Source of the DNA: Aerococcus mictus
GTDB lineage: Bacteria > Bacillota > Bacilli > Lactobacillales > Aerococcaceae
NCBI RefSeq assembly: GCF_003286595.3
Contig: NZ_CP132985.1
Coordinates: forward strand, 558,001-622,000
Reading direction: 5' to 3'
Length of the DNA stretch: 64,000 nucleotides
Positions 36,389-45,507 of the stretch are shown here, piece by piece. The stretch's first letter is position 1, and every line of letters begins with the position of its first letter. Made by a program: the position numbers and the translations under genes. The notes beneath the pieces are model-generated. The model had not been told where the DNA came from. It searched no databases and was given only the letters and a program-made list of their open reading frames with translations.

Positions 36389-37864
36389 ATGGCTTTTGAA
36401 AGTTTATCGGACCGCCTGCAAGGAGCGGTAGAAAAAGTCGGTAAAAAGGGAAAAATCTCAGAAGGCGACTTGCGAGAAATGATGCGGGAAGTGCGTTTGG
36501 CCTTACTAGAGGCTGACGTTAACTTTAAAGTGGTAAAAAACTTTGTTCGCAAGGTCCAAGATAAGGCCCTAAATAGTGATGTCTTAGAATCGCTGAGTCC
36601 AACCCAACAAATTGTCAAAATCGTCGATGAAGAATTGACTGAATTACTGGGTGGCGAGCAAGTCGGCATTAACTATAATGAAGATGGGCCCACAATTATT
36701 ATGATGGCCGGTTTACAAGGGGCCGGTAAAACCACTACGGTGGGTAAACTAGCCAATCACTTACGGGAGGAAGGCCATCGCAAACCTCTCTTAGTGGCTG
36801 CCGACGTCTACCGTCCTGCTGCGATTGACCAGTTAGAAACCATTGGCCGTCAGCTGGACCTACCTGTCTTCCAACTAGGTAACCAAGTCAGCCCTGTTGA
36901 GATTGCCCAAAAGGCAGTCGTTTATGCCAAAGAGAATAACTACGATACTATCTTTATCGATACTGCCGGACGTTTACAAATTGACCAAACCTTGATGGAT
37001 GAATTAAAGAACATCCAAGCAGCCGTTCATCCCGATGAAATTCTCTTAACTGTTGATGCCATGAGTGGTCAAGAAGCTGCTAATGTGGCTAAGACTTTTG
37101 ATGAAGAATTAGCACTCACTGGGGTTATCCTGACTAAATTAGACGGGGACACCCGTGGTGGGGCGGCCTTGTCGATTGCCTCTATCACTGGCAAACCGAT
37201 TAAATTTACCGGGGTCGGGGAAAAATTAGAAGACATTGAAACCTTCTATCCTGACCGAATGTCTAACCGAATTCTGGGTATGGGGGACATGATGACCCTG
37301 ATTGAAAAGGCCCAAAAAGAATTTGATGAAAAAGAAGCCGAAGAGATGGCGGCTAAGATGCAAGCCAATACCTACGACTTTAATGACTTCGTTAAGCAAA
37401 TGGACCAAATGAACAAGATGGGCTCATTTGAAAGCATCATCAAGATGATACCGGGCTTAAATAAGATACTACCGGTTGATAAGTTAAACATCGACCCTAA
37501 AGATATGGTCCGTACCAAGGCCATTATCCAGTCCATGACCGATTATGAACGGACCCATCCGGATGAAATTAACCAAAGCCGGCGCCGGCGGATTGCTAAG
37601 GGGTCAGCAACTACCGTCAATCAAGTCAATCAATTGATTAAACAATTTAACCAAAGTCGGACCATGATGTCAGCCATGACCAATGGGGATATGAGTTCCT
37701 TATCTTCCCTAATGGGGGGCATGCCTAATGGAATGGGTAATATGCCTAATATGCCTGGTATGGATGGTGGCCGTCGCAAGAAACAGCGGGCTCAAGAACT
37801 AGCAGCAAAACACATGAAGAAAAAATTAAATAAGCAACGTAAAAAACGTGGCAAAAAAGGGTAA
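36389..37864 (+). CDS. ffh: Signal recognition particle protein Ffh
   Basis: A 491-residue SRP54 GTPase. The N domain and G domain carry the P-loop GLQGAGKTTT, DTAGRLQID and TKLDGDTRGG. The C-terminal M domain (about 300-440) has the SRRRRIAKGS RNA-binding stretch. A Met/Gly-rich tail ends in Lys/Arg. It binds 4.5S/scRNA and signal sequences of nascent proteins. The scRNA gene is not in this window. Confidence 0.97.
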   Translation: MAFESLSDRLQGAVEKVGKKGKISEGDLREMMREVRLALLEADVNFKVVKNFVRKVQDKALNSDVLESLSPTQQIVKIVDEELTELLGGEQVGINYNEDGPTIIMMAGLQGAGKTTTVGKLANHLREEGHRKPLLVAADVYRPAAIDQLETIGRQLDLPVFQLGNQVSPVEIAQKAVVYAKENNYDTIFIDTAGRLQIDQTLMDELKNIQAAVHPDEILLTVDAMSGQEAANVAKTFDEELALTGVILTKLDGDTRGGAALSIASITGKPIKFTGVGEKLEDIETFYPDRMSNRILGMGDMMTLIEKAQKEFDEKEAEEMAAKMQANTYDFNDFVKQMDQMNKMGSFESIIKMIPGLNKILPVDKLNIDPKDMVRTKAIIQSMTDYERTHPDEINQSRRRRIAKGSATTVNQVNQLIKQFNQSRTMMSAMTNGDMSSLSSLMGGMPNGMGNMPNMPGMDGGRRKKQRAQELAAKHMKKKLNKQRKKRGKKG

Positions 37865-37888
37865 ATGTGAAGGAGACTAGTGGGATAA

Positions 37889-39139
37889 ATGAAATTCGTT
37901 GAAATAGCAGCAGATGATTTTGACAAGTGGATCAAACAATTAGGCCGCAGCAACCACTTGCAATCGCTCGACATGGCGCGCTTAAAAGCCGCCCGGGGCC
38001 GAGAAATTCATTATTTAGCCTTAACAGACGACCAAGATCAGATTCTAGAAGCCTGCATTTTGGCCAGCTTACCTACCCATGTGGGTGGGGCCTTTGAATT
38101 AGAAGGCTGGCTACCTGGAGATTTAGGCAATCGCGACCAAATCATTACTTTCTTGAATGGGGTTAAGGATTTTGTCAAGTCTCATAAGGGGATCTCCTTA
38201 CTCGTGAAGCCAGATCTTGGGATTATTGTTACTGATGAAAAGGCACAAAACCCCAAAAAGATTAACGAAGATCTGGTTTCCTGGATTCAAGCAGCAGGCT
38301 TCACCTACCATTACCAGGACCAAAGACCAGAATTTGCGGGATTTGACTGGAATTATAAGAAGGATTTGACTACAGTGGACCCCAACAAGGTGGAAAAATC
38401 CTACCTTCACGGCGCCCAACAATCCCTCAAACAAGCCCATAAGTATAGTACCGTGGTCCGAGAGATTACTGGAATTGAAGAAATACCGCGCTTCTATGCT
38501 TGCTATGAGGAAACTTGTCAGCGATTGGGGATTGCGCCTAAGGAATATCCATACTTTGAAGAAGTTTATCAGAACATCGGCAGTGCAGCCCGCTTTGTCA
38601 TTGCGGAAATTAACTTCAAAGACTACCAAGCTAGTTTAGTTGAACGTCAAGAGGAATTAGAAGGAATCTTAGCGGACTTAGATGAAGACCTGGCTAAAAA
38701 TCCCAATAGCCGCAAGAAGAACAATCAAAGACGGGAATACCAATCCCAATATGACGCTCAAGTGAAAAAGATTGCCGATGCCCAAGTCTGGGTGGACCAA
38801 GCCAAAGAAGAACAAACCGTTTTAGCAGTTGCTCTCTTTATTGAGAGTCCTTATGAGATGACCTATCTCTATTCAGGCTCAGATGAGGAATATTCCATCA
38901 TTAATGCTCCTTATCTGATCCAAGATCAATCCATCAAGCTGGCCCTAGACCATGATATTCCGGTCTATAATTTCTTGGGCATCAGTGAGCCCTTTGACGA
39001 GAATAACGGCTTGCTTCATTTCAAACAATCCTTTAACGGCTATGCGGAAAGAAATATTGGAACCTTTACCTGGTCACCGCATCCCCACTTCCTCGCCCTC
39101 TATGAGAAGGTCAAACGTCTCCTTGGTCGCTATAATTAA
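37889..39139 (+). CDS. FemABX-family aminoacyltransferase (MurM/FemX-like)
   Basis: A 416-residue protein of the FemABX family, which adds amino acids from tRNA to the lysine side chain of peptidoglycan precursors and so builds interpeptide bridges. Features are a GNAT-like double domain, the segment LHGAQQSLKQAHKYSTVV, a coiled-coil insertion of about 70 residues (about 250-315, charged) that mimics the tRNA-binding arm of FemA, and the conserved C-terminal FLGISEPFDENNGLLHFKQS with GYAERNIGTF. Which amino acid it adds cannot be read. It starts 24 bp after ffh, an unusual neighbour; AAGGAG lies 13 nt from the ATG. Confidence 0.9.
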   Translation: MKFVEIAADDFDKWIKQLGRSNHLQSLDMARLKAARGREIHYLALTDDQDQILEACILASLPTHVGGAFELEGWLPGDLGNRDQIITFLNGVKDFVKSHKGISLLVKPDLGIIVTDEKAQNPKKINEDLVSWIQAAGFTYHYQDQRPEFAGFDWNYKKDLTTVDPNKVEKSYLHGAQQSLKQAHKYSTVVREITGIEEIPRFYACYEETCQRLGIAPKEYPYFEEVYQNIGSAARFVIAEINFKDYQASLVERQEELEGILADLDEDLAKNPNSRKKNNQRREYQSQYDAQVKKIADAQVWVDQAKEEQTVLAVALFIESPYEMTYLYSGSDEEYSIINAPYLIQDQSIKLALDHDIPVYNFLGISEPFDENNGLLHFKQSFNGYAERNIGTFTWSPHPHFLALYEKVKRLLGRYN

Positions 39140-39264
39140 GCACCTAGGCCTTGACTTAGTCAAACAAAGCAATAGCTCTCAAGAATTCAAGCAGGCAAAT
39201 GAGTTAAATATCTCAGCCTATCATTGATTAAGTTTGGGAGACTTTATTCAAATTATCTTTTAAC

Positions 39265-39291
39265 AAGCTTCGCTTCTAGCGGGGCTTTTTT
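39265..39291 (+). terminator. Rho-independent terminator after the FemABX gene
   Basis: AAGCTTCGCT / AGCGGGGCTT with TCT loop and T-run. Confidence 0.8.
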
Positions 39292-39383
39292 AGTGGAAAT
39301 GTAAATGATTTGCTATGTTTTTTTAGATAGGGTATTTTAGTAGTTAGTCAGTAATCACATTCAGGGGGAGGTTGGTCATTTTT

Positions 39384-41099
39384 ATGCAAGTGTTTTCCTA
39401 TTTAAAGAGTTATCGCTGGCGGATTTTGTTGGTGATTGCTTTAACTTTTGGTAACGCCCTAGGGGAATTATTTTTACCACGTTTAATGGCTGAAGTGGTT
39501 GACCAGGGGGTGGCTCAAGGGGATACTTCATTTATTTTAAAAATTGGAAGCTTGATGCTGGTGGTCGTGCTGTTGACAGTGATTTGTCGGGGATCAGCGG
39601 CCTTTCATTCTGCCAAGGTTGCTATGGGTTTTTCTCGCGATGTTAGACACGCTATCTATACCAAGGTCAACCATATGACCTTTGATGATACCGAGCACTT
39701 TGGCATTTCATCCTTAATCACGCGAACGACAGACGATGTCAGCCAGGTAGAACAAATGGCGCTTATGGGACTGAGGCCTTGGGTGCGTGGGCCGCTCATG
39801 TTTATTGGGGGCCTCATTATGGCCATGTTAACCAACATGCAATTATCCGTTATTATATTATTGAGCATTCCCTTTTTACTTTTAGGGATGTGGGTCATTA
39901 TCAAGAAGGCTCTCCCTTATTTTCCCTGTTTACAAGGAAAGTTAGACCGGATTAACCTACTTTTTCGCCAACGTTTGACTGGTTTAAAGGTCATTCGGGC
40001 CTTTAATAAGAATGACTATGAAGAAGACGTCTTTAGCCAGGCCAATGATGAATATTATCAAATCGCCTTAAAGGTGAACAATTTAATGATTACCGTTATG
40101 CCGATTCTTTCCACGGTTTTAAATCTAGGAATCGTTGCTATTGCCTATTTTGGGGCCCATTTAATTAGTCAGGGGAGCTTAGAGATTGGTGGCTTAATGG
40201 CCTATCTCCAGTATATTACCCAGGTCCTAACGGCTTTAATCATGATTTGTAACTTACTTACTATGTTGCCACGGACCGTGACTTCAACGGAAAGAATCAG
40301 TGAAGTCTTGGCTTATCCTCAAGCAGAAATGATTGGTGATAAGCTACTTACCGAACCCATCAGTCGGGTAGAGGCTAAGGATTTGACTTTTTACTATCCA
40401 GGAGCAGCCTTACCTGCCCTAGATAAGATTAATTTCTCTTTAAGCAAAGGGGAAAGCCTAGGGATCATTGGTGGAACCGGGTCAGGGAAGTCCACCCTCC
40501 TAAAACTCCTCTTACAGTTTTACCCACCCAGTGAGGGCGAGCTCTTAATCAATGGTCATGCCATTGAAAGTTTAGCGCCAGGATCGGTTCGCCAGTACAT
40601 TTCTTATATTCCCCAACAGAATTTCTTCTTTACCAAGACTGTGGGGGAAAACCTATCTTATGCGGATGAATCTGTTACCGATGCTGCTATGGAGAACAAC
40701 CTAGACATTGCCCAGGCCAGGGACTTTTTATCTGACCGTCCCTTAGATGACGGCATGGTTCGGGGAGGGGTCAATTTTTCTGGGGGGCAACGCCAACGCT
40801 TGGCCATTGCTCGGGCCCTTAGCCGCCGGGTCCCTCTTTACTTATTTGATGATTCTTTTTCAGCCTTAGACTATCAAACGGATTATCAATTGCGCCAAGC
40901 CCTAAAAGATAACTTGGGCGAGGCCATGTTAATCATTGTGGCGCAAAGAGTGGCCACCATCCGCCATGCCGATAAGATCTTGGTCTTAGATGAGGGCAAG
41001 GTTAGTGCATATGGCAGCCATGAAGAGCTTATGAAGCATTCCGAACTCTATCGTGAAATTGTTATTAGTCAAGGGGAGGAGGATGACATCCATGGCTAG
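39384..41099 (+). CDS. ABC exporter half-transporter, subunit 1 (degenerate catalytic site)
   Basis: A 571-residue half-transporter with an N-terminal six-helix exporter domain (about 1-310) and a C-terminal ATPase. Walker A is GGTGSGKST and the signature FSGGQ is normal, but Walker B ends LFDDS, so the usual catalytic Glu is Asp. Such a change marks one partner of a heterodimeric multidrug or peptide exporter. The start ATG 39384 is 12 nt from GGGGGAGG; a TTG at 39372 is less likely. A promoter-like TTGCTA-17-TATTTT is at 39310-39338. It overlaps the second subunit by 8 nt. Confidence 0.9.
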   Translation: MQVFSYLKSYRWRILLVIALTFGNALGELFLPRLMAEVVDQGVAQGDTSFILKIGSLMLVVVLLTVICRGSAAFHSAKVAMGFSRDVRHAIYTKVNHMTFDDTEHFGISSLITRTTDDVSQVEQMALMGLRPWVRGPLMFIGGLIMAMLTNMQLSVIILLSIPFLLLGMWVIIKKALPYFPCLQGKLDRINLLFRQRLTGLKVIRAFNKNDYEEDVFSQANDEYYQIALKVNNLMITVMPILSTVLNLGIVAIAYFGAHLISQGSLEIGGLMAYLQYITQVLTALIMICNLLTMLPRTVTSTERISEVLAYPQAEMIGDKLLTEPISRVEAKDLTFYYPGAALPALDKINFSLSKGESLGIIGGTGSGKSTLLKLLLQFYPPSEGELLINGHAIESLAPGSVRQYISYIPQQNFFFTKTVGENLSYADESVTDAAMENNLDIAQARDFLSDRPLDDGMVRGGVNFSGGQRQRLAIARALSRRVPLYLFDDSFSALDYQTDYQLRQALKDNLGEAMLIIVAQRVATIRHADKILVLDEGKVSAYGSHEELMKHSELYREIVISQGEEDDIHG

Positions 41100-42849
41100 G
41101 AAGAAACACCAAAGTAGCCAAGCTAATTTGCTGCGTTTAATCAAGCATTTAGGCAAGTACCATTGGCTACTCATTTTTAGCTTGTTAGCGACTATTGTGA
41201 TTGCAGCCTGTGATATTATCGCTCCTCGGATTATGGGAGACTTAACCAATGGCATTGCAGCCGACATCAGCCAGGGCCAGGCCATTAATTTTGACCAGAT
41301 CAAGGTCTTCTGTCTCTATCTTATTGCCATCTACCTGGTCCTGGGCCTTTTTCGTTACTTTCAGGGGCGCTTGCTGACTTATTTGGCCCAATCCTTTATC
41401 AAGGAATTGCGTCAAGCTGTCTCGGAAAAAATCAAGAAAATCCCCCTGTCCTTCTTCGACCAACAATTGACAGGTGACTTATTGAGTCGGATGACCAATG
41501 ATATTGAAAGCTTGGGACGTAATATTCAGCAAAGTATTGACCAAGTCTTTTATGGAGCCATTCTTTTAGTCGGCATTTTGATTATGATGTTGAGAATTTC
41601 AGTCACTATGACGGGAATTTTCTTTATTACCATCCCGCTGTCCTTTTTTGCAACACGCTTCATCACCTCACGGTCGCAGAAATATTTTCGGGCCAAGGCA
41701 AAGGGCCTGGGAGCTATTGTGGGCTACATTGAGGAAAGTTTCACCGGGACTGACCTGATTAAGGCCTATAATTATCAAGACCGGGCTGACCAAGAATTTC
41801 AACGTTATAATAACCATCTCTATGAAGTCTCCTACCATGCCAGTTTTATGGCGGGAATCTTACTGCCAGTGATGACCTTTATCAGTAATATTGGCTACGT
41901 GGCCATTGCCATTGTGGGAGGGTTACTCGTCCTAGGGCAGAGAATTTTAATTGGGGATGTATTGGCTTTTATTCAATATAGTCAAAAAATTACCCGGCCC
42001 ATTAATACCATTGCCGAAATGGCTACTCTTCTCCAAGAAACCCTGGCCTCGGCCGACCGGATCTTTGAATTATTAGATGCTCCCGAAGTGGTTGAGGATA
42101 GCACTTATGAAATAGAGCCGCCGATTGAAAGTATTGTCTTTGACCATGTTGGCTTTGCCTATGAGGAAGAGATGATTATTAAAGACTTGAATCTCCAGGT
42201 TGAAAAAGGTCAGACCATAGCGATTGTAGGTCCAACCGGGGCAGGAAAATCGACCCTGATTTCTTTACTGCTGCGGTTCTATGATGTTAACCGCGGGGCT
42301 ATTCGCGTCAACGGTATTGATATCCGCCAAGCCAGCCGGGAAAACCTGCGTCAGTTTTTTGGCATGGTGCTTCAAGATACCTGGCTCCAGCAGGGGACCA
42401 TTGCGGATAATATCCGTTATGGGGCCGAGGGAGCTAGCGATGAAGAAGTGGTTCAAGCAGCCAAGGATGCTCATTGCTATCACTTTATTCAAAGCTTGCC
42501 CGATGGTTTCAACACTCTCTTAAATGAAGAAGCTAATAATATTTCCCAGGGGCAAAAGCAATTAATTACCATTGCTCGGGCCTTTATCTCTAACCCTGAA
42601 GTCATGATCCTTGATGAAGCCACCTCGTCAGTGGACACCCGTACCGAACAACTTATCCAGTCAGCCATGGCTAAGCTTATGCAAGGACGGACCAACTTTG
42701 TCATTGCCCACCGCTTGTCCACCATCGTGGAAGCCGATAAAATTCTGGTCCTAGACCAGGGGGATATCGTTGAACAAGGAAGCCATGAAGAATTACTGGC
42801 TAAAAAGGGCAAATACGCTCAACTCTACCAAAGTCAATTTAATGATTAA
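41092..42849 (+). CDS. ABC exporter half-transporter, subunit 2 (canonical catalytic site)
   Basis: A 585-residue half-transporter: membrane domain about 20-330, then ATPase with Walker A GPTGAGKST, signature NISQGQ (not LSGGQ) and Walker B MILDEATSS with the catalytic Glu. The altered signature would face the altered Walker B of subunit 1 in one composite site, while the other site is canonical, as in LmrCD- or BmrCD-type exporters. The substrate is unknown. ATG 41092 is 9 nt from GGAGGAGG; ATG 41083 is too near. Located between the FemABX gene and rpsP. Confidence 0.9.
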   Translation: MARKKHQSSQANLLRLIKHLGKYHWLLIFSLLATIVIAACDIIAPRIMGDLTNGIAADISQGQAINFDQIKVFCLYLIAIYLVLGLFRYFQGRLLTYLAQSFIKELRQAVSEKIKKIPLSFFDQQLTGDLLSRMTNDIESLGRNIQQSIDQVFYGAILLVGILIMMLRISVTMTGIFFITIPLSFFATRFITSRSQKYFRAKAKGLGAIVGYIEESFTGTDLIKAYNYQDRADQEFQRYNNHLYEVSYHASFMAGILLPVMTFISNIGYVAIAIVGGLLVLGQRILIGDVLAFIQYSQKITRPINTIAEMATLLQETLASADRIFELLDAPEVVEDSTYEIEPPIESIVFDHVGFAYEEEMIIKDLNLQVEKGQTIAIVGPTGAGKSTLISLLLRFYDVNRGAIRVNGIDIRQASRENLRQFFGMVLQDTWLQQGTIADNIRYGAEGASDEEVVQAAKDAHCYHFIQSLPDGFNTLLNEEANNISQGQKQLITIARAFISNPEVMILDEATSSVDTRTEQLIQSAMAKLMQGRTNFVIAHRLSTIVEADKILVLDQGDIVEQGSHEELLAKKGKYAQLYQSQFND

Positions 42850-42852
42850 TGA

Positions 42853-42893
42853 ACAGAGTGCGATAAGCGCGCCAGAGAGCAAGACCTCTGGAA
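42853..42893 (+). repeat. Half copy of the palindromic intergenic repeat
   Basis: AGAGTGCGATAAGCGCGCC, then AGAGAGCAAGACCTCTGG and AAGAAAA, matches the left arm of the repeat unit; the right arm is absent. It begins right after the ABC gene stop codon. Confidence 0.65.
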
Positions 42894-42912
42894 GAAAATG
42901 GTTGACTAGCTG

Positions 42913-42967
42913 TTCTTAGGAATAAATTTCAGCTGTAAAGAAAAAATACTTTACAGACTCCTAAGAA
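42913..42967. promoter_or_regulatory. Two-part inverted repeat overlapping the rpsP -35 region
   Basis: TTCTTAGGA (42913-42921) pairs with TCCTAAGAA (42959-42967), and inside it CTGTAAAG (42933-42940) pairs with CTTTACAG (42949-42956), all perfect. It covers the -35 element and could be an operator or the terminator of the ABC operon. Confidence 0.6.
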
Positions 42968-42978
42968 TTTGCTATAGT
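42950..42978 (+). promoter_or_regulatory. Promoter for rpsP operon
   Basis: TTTACA (42950-42955), 17-bp spacer, TGCTATAGT with hexamer 42973-42978. Confidence 0.8.
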
Positions 42979-43033
42979 ATAGCAATGTGAATAAAAGATT
43001 GAAAAAATAAAAACATAAGGAGGAATTTTATTC

Positions 43034-43306
43034 ATGGCAGTTAAATTACGCTTAAAACGTATGGGGTCAAAACGTAACCCATTTTACCGTATCGTCGCAG
43101 CAGATGCGCGTTCACCACGTGACGGACGTATCATCGAAAAGATTGGTACCTATAACCCAACTACCCAACCAGAAGAAGTTGTTTTAGATGAAGAACTTGC
43201 TTTAAAATGGTTAGGAAACGGTGCTCAACCTACTGATACTGTTCGTAACATTCTTTCTCGTCAAGGAATTATGCAAAAACATCACGAAGCTAAGCATAAT
43301 AAATAA
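43034..43306 (+). CDS. rpsP: 30S ribosomal protein S16
   Basis: A 90-residue S16 beginning [19 protein letters not shown], with IEKIGTYNP and the [15 protein letters not shown] segment. It heads the rpsP-khpA-rimM-trmD cluster devoted to ribosome assembly and tRNA modification. AAGGAGGA ribosome binding site. Confidence 0.97.
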   Translation: MAVKLRLKRMGSKRNPFYRIVAADARSPRDGRIIEKIGTYNPTTQPEEVVLDEELALKWLGNGAQPTDTVRNILSRQGIMQKHHEAKHNK

Positions 43307-43321
43307 AGATAGGTGAATTGC

Positions 43322-43576
43322 ATGCCGGACATTGAAAATTTACTAATGACTATTATTCAACCTTTAGTGAGTTATCCTGAAGACATTCAACTCGAAGTGA
43401 GTGATGGGGATGAATTCTTAGAATACCATTTAATGGTACATCCCGATGACGTTGGACGTGTCATTGGTAAGCGCGGACGCGTAGCGAATGCTATTCGCAC
43501 AATTTTATATAGTGTACGCGTAAAAGGTCATCGTCGGGTTCGGTTAACTATCGATCGTATCGATGAAGACCAATAA
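43322..43576 (+). CDS. khpA: KH-domain RNA-binding protein KhpA
   Basis: An 84-residue single-KH protein with the GRVIGKRGRVANAIR loop (GxxG = GKRG). KhpA, with KhpB, binds sRNAs and mRNAs and affects cell division and elongation in streptococci. The ATG at 43322 follows AGGTGA; a TTG 9 bp earlier is less likely. It is followed by a terminator, so rimM-trmD may also have their own start signals. Confidence 0.92.
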   Translation: MPDIENLLMTIIQPLVSYPEDIQLEVSDGDEFLEYHLMVHPDDVGRVIGKRGRVANAIRTILYSVRVKGHRRVRLTIDRIDEDQ

Positions 43577-43605
43577 GATGATTGGTATTAGTAAGATTAT
43601 CAGTT

Positions 43606-43632
43606 AAACTAGGATTATATCCTAGTTTTTTT
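43606..43632 (+). terminator. Rho-independent terminator after khpA
   Basis: AAACTAGGA TTATA TCCTAGTTT followed by TTTT. Confidence 0.85.
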
Positions 43633-43666
43633 CTTAGGCATTAAGCAGACTTGATAAGGAGATACG

Positions 43667-44206
43667 ATGAGTCAAGAATTTTACCGTGTGGGAAAGATTG
43701 TCAATACCCAAGGCCTAAAGGGAGAGGTCCGGGTAATTGCGACCACTGACTTTCCCGACAAACGTTTTCAACCAGGAAGCCAACTAGTCATCTTTGACCG
43801 TAAAAATAAGCAAGCTGAGGTTGAGGTAATGAGTCACCGCCAGCATAAAAATTTTCATATTCTTAGTTTTAAAGGCATGCCGTCAATTAATGATGTGGAA
43901 GGCTTTAAGGGGATGGAAGTGATGGTTGCAGCTGAAAATCGGCAAAGTGATGATTTAGCTGAAGGCGAGTTCTTCTATGATCAAATCATCGGTTTAGCGG
44001 TCTATGACTTAGCGGGTAAGCTGCTAGGAAAGGTCAAGGCCATCACCCAATTAGGCCCCAATGATGTTTGGACTATCCAACGCAGTCAGCCGGGCAAGAA
44101 GGATGTCCTGATTCCCTATATTGATGACGTGGTCAAAACGATCGATTTAGAAGAGAAGAAAATAGTAATCGATGTACTTGAAGGATTGATTGACGATGAA
44201 GGTTAA
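43667..44206 (+). CDS. rimM: Ribosome maturation factor RimM
   Basis: A 179-residue RimM, which binds S19 and helps 30S head assembly. The N-terminal half has [16 protein letters not shown] and the C-terminal PRC-barrel has [14 protein letters not shown] and IPYIDDVV. It overlaps trmD by 11 nt. DAAGGAG-like TAAGGAG precedes the ATG. Confidence 0.95.
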   Translation: MSQEFYRVGKIVNTQGLKGEVRVIATTDFPDKRFQPGSQLVIFDRKNKQAEVEVMSHRQHKNFHILSFKGMPSINDVEGFKGMEVMVAAENRQSDDLAEGEFFYDQIIGLAVYDLAGKLLGKVKAITQLGPNDVWTIQRSQPGKKDVLIPYIDDVVKTIDLEEKKIVIDVLEGLIDDEG

Positions 44207-44954
44207 TATTTTAAGTCTATTTCCAGACATGTTTACTGGACCCATGAATCAGTCCATTATTGGTAAGGCCCAGGAAAAAGGCCTAGTCGATATTGAAGTC
44301 ACTGACTTTCGCCAATTTGCCAATAATAAGCATGGTCATGTTGATGACTATCCCTTTGGCGGGGGAGCGGGTATGCTGCTGCAAGTGGGCCCAATCTATC
44401 GGGCCCTGGAGGCCATCGATCCGCTTTTAGTGAGCGAGGATTTATCCAAGCGCCCAGCTAGCCGGGTGATTTTAATGGATCCTGCTGGACAGCGGTTTAA
44501 CCAAGCCAAGGCGGAAGAACTGGCCCAAGAAGACCAGCTAATCTTTATCTGTGGTCATTATGAAGGCTATGATGAACGGATCAGAAACTATGTGACCGAT
44601 GAAATTTCCATTGGGGACTTTGTCTTAACCGGTGGCGAGCTAGGTGCCATGACGGTAATTGATGCCACGGTGCGCCTATTGGATGAGGCGGTAGGAAATA
44701 ATGAGTCAGTGGAAGTGGAATCTTTTTCGACTGGCCTATTGGAATACCCCCAATATACCCGGCCACGGTCCTTTAGGGGTATGGATGTTCCGGATGTCCT
44801 CGTCAGCGGTGACCACCAAAAGATTGCCGATTGGAAGGGGAAGGAAGCCATCCGTCGTACCTATCTCAGACGGCCTGACCTCTTAGACCGAGCTGAGCTG
44901 TCTGACCAAGAAAAGCAGTGGCTGCTAGAAATCCAGGCAGAAAATCCAAAATAA
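44196..44954 (+). CDS. trmD: tRNA (guanine-37-N1)-methyltransferase
   Basis: A 252-residue SPOUT-class methyltransferase that makes m1G37 in tRNAs and prevents +1 frameshifts. It has [11 protein letters not shown] and [12 protein letters not shown], and the trefoil-knot SAM loop [17 protein letters not shown] region. The ATG at 44196 is preferred over TTG 44190, with GAAGGA upstream. Translationally coupled to rimM. Confidence 0.96.
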   Translation: MKVNILSLFPDMFTGPMNQSIIGKAQEKGLVDIEVTDFRQFANNKHGHVDDYPFGGGAGMLLQVGPIYRALEAIDPLLVSEDLSKRPASRVILMDPAGQRFNQAKAEELAQEDQLIFICGHYEGYDERIRNYVTDEISIGDFVLTGGELGAMTVIDATVRLLDEAVGNNESVEVESFSTGLLEYPQYTRPRSFRGMDVPDVLVSGDHQKIADWKGKEAIRRTYLRRPDLLDRAELSDQEKQWLLEIQAENPK

Positions 44955-44957
44955 GCC

Positions 44958-44986
44958 TTTACACAGGACTTGAATTTTGGTATCAT
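44958..44986 (+). promoter_or_regulatory. Promoter for rplS
   Basis: TTTACA (44958-44963), 17-bp spacer, TGGTATCAT with hexamer 44981-44986. Confidence 0.8.
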
Positions 44987-44999
44987 TTTACGAGTGAGG

Positions 45000-45066
45000 T
45001 TATTTCACAAATTTAAACAATATTCCGCTGTCGCTATGGAACATGAATATCTGTTGGAAAAGGAGA
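45000..45066 (+). promoter_or_regulatory. rplS leader, probable L19 autoregulatory RNA
   Basis: The leader between promoter and ribosome binding site has TTCC (45023-45026) and GGAA (45038-45041), and a second GGAA in CTGTTGGAA next to the ribosome binding site. Alternative pairing of TTCC with either GGAA could expose or hide the start. L19 leader elements are known in Firmicutes; the match here is from general pattern, not a database hit. Confidence 0.45.
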
Positions 45067-45072
45067 ATTATC

Positions 45073-45435
45073 ATGAGTCATAACCCAAAGTTAATCGATG
45101 AAATTGTTTCCGAACAATTACGCAGCGATATTCCAGATTTCCGTCCCGGAGACACCGTTCGTGTACACGCACGTGTTGTTGAAGGTGAACGTGAACGTAT
45201 CCAAATTTTTGAAGGCGTTGTTTTAGCACGTAAGGGTCAAGGTATCAGCGAAACCTTCACTGTTCGTAAAGTATCAAACGGTGTTGGTGTTGAACGTATC
45301 TGGCCAGTACATACTCCTCGAGTAGCTAAAATTGAAGTGATCCGTCAAGGTAAAGTACGTCGTGCGAAACTTTACTACTTACGTGACCGTCACGGAAAAG
45401 CAGCTCGTATTGCTGAACGTCGTCGCAAAAAATAA
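45073..45435 (+). CDS. rplS: 50S ribosomal protein L19
   Basis: A 120-residue L19 starting [20 protein letters not shown], with [21 protein letters not shown] and [18 protein letters not shown]. It contacts both subunits at the ribosome interface. The ATG at 45073 follows AAAGGAG. It has its own promoter, leader and terminator, although it lies next to trmD. Confidence 0.97.
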   Translation: MSHNPKLIDEIVSEQLRSDIPDFRPGDTVRVHARVVEGERERIQIFEGVVLARKGQGISETFTVRKVSNGVGVERIWPVHTPRVAKIEVIRQGKVRRAKLYYLRDRHGKAARIAERRRKK

Positions 45436-45442
45436 GCGATTT

Positions 45443-45472
45443 AAAAACTGTGTCTTAGGCACAGTTTTTTTA
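45443..45472 (+). terminator. Rho-independent terminator after rplS
   Basis: AAAAACTGTG / CACAGTTTTT stem with TCTTAGG loop and T-run. Confidence 0.9.
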
Positions 45473-45507
45473 ATTGTCTGATAATTAGGAAAAAGGAGGA
45501 ATAGACC

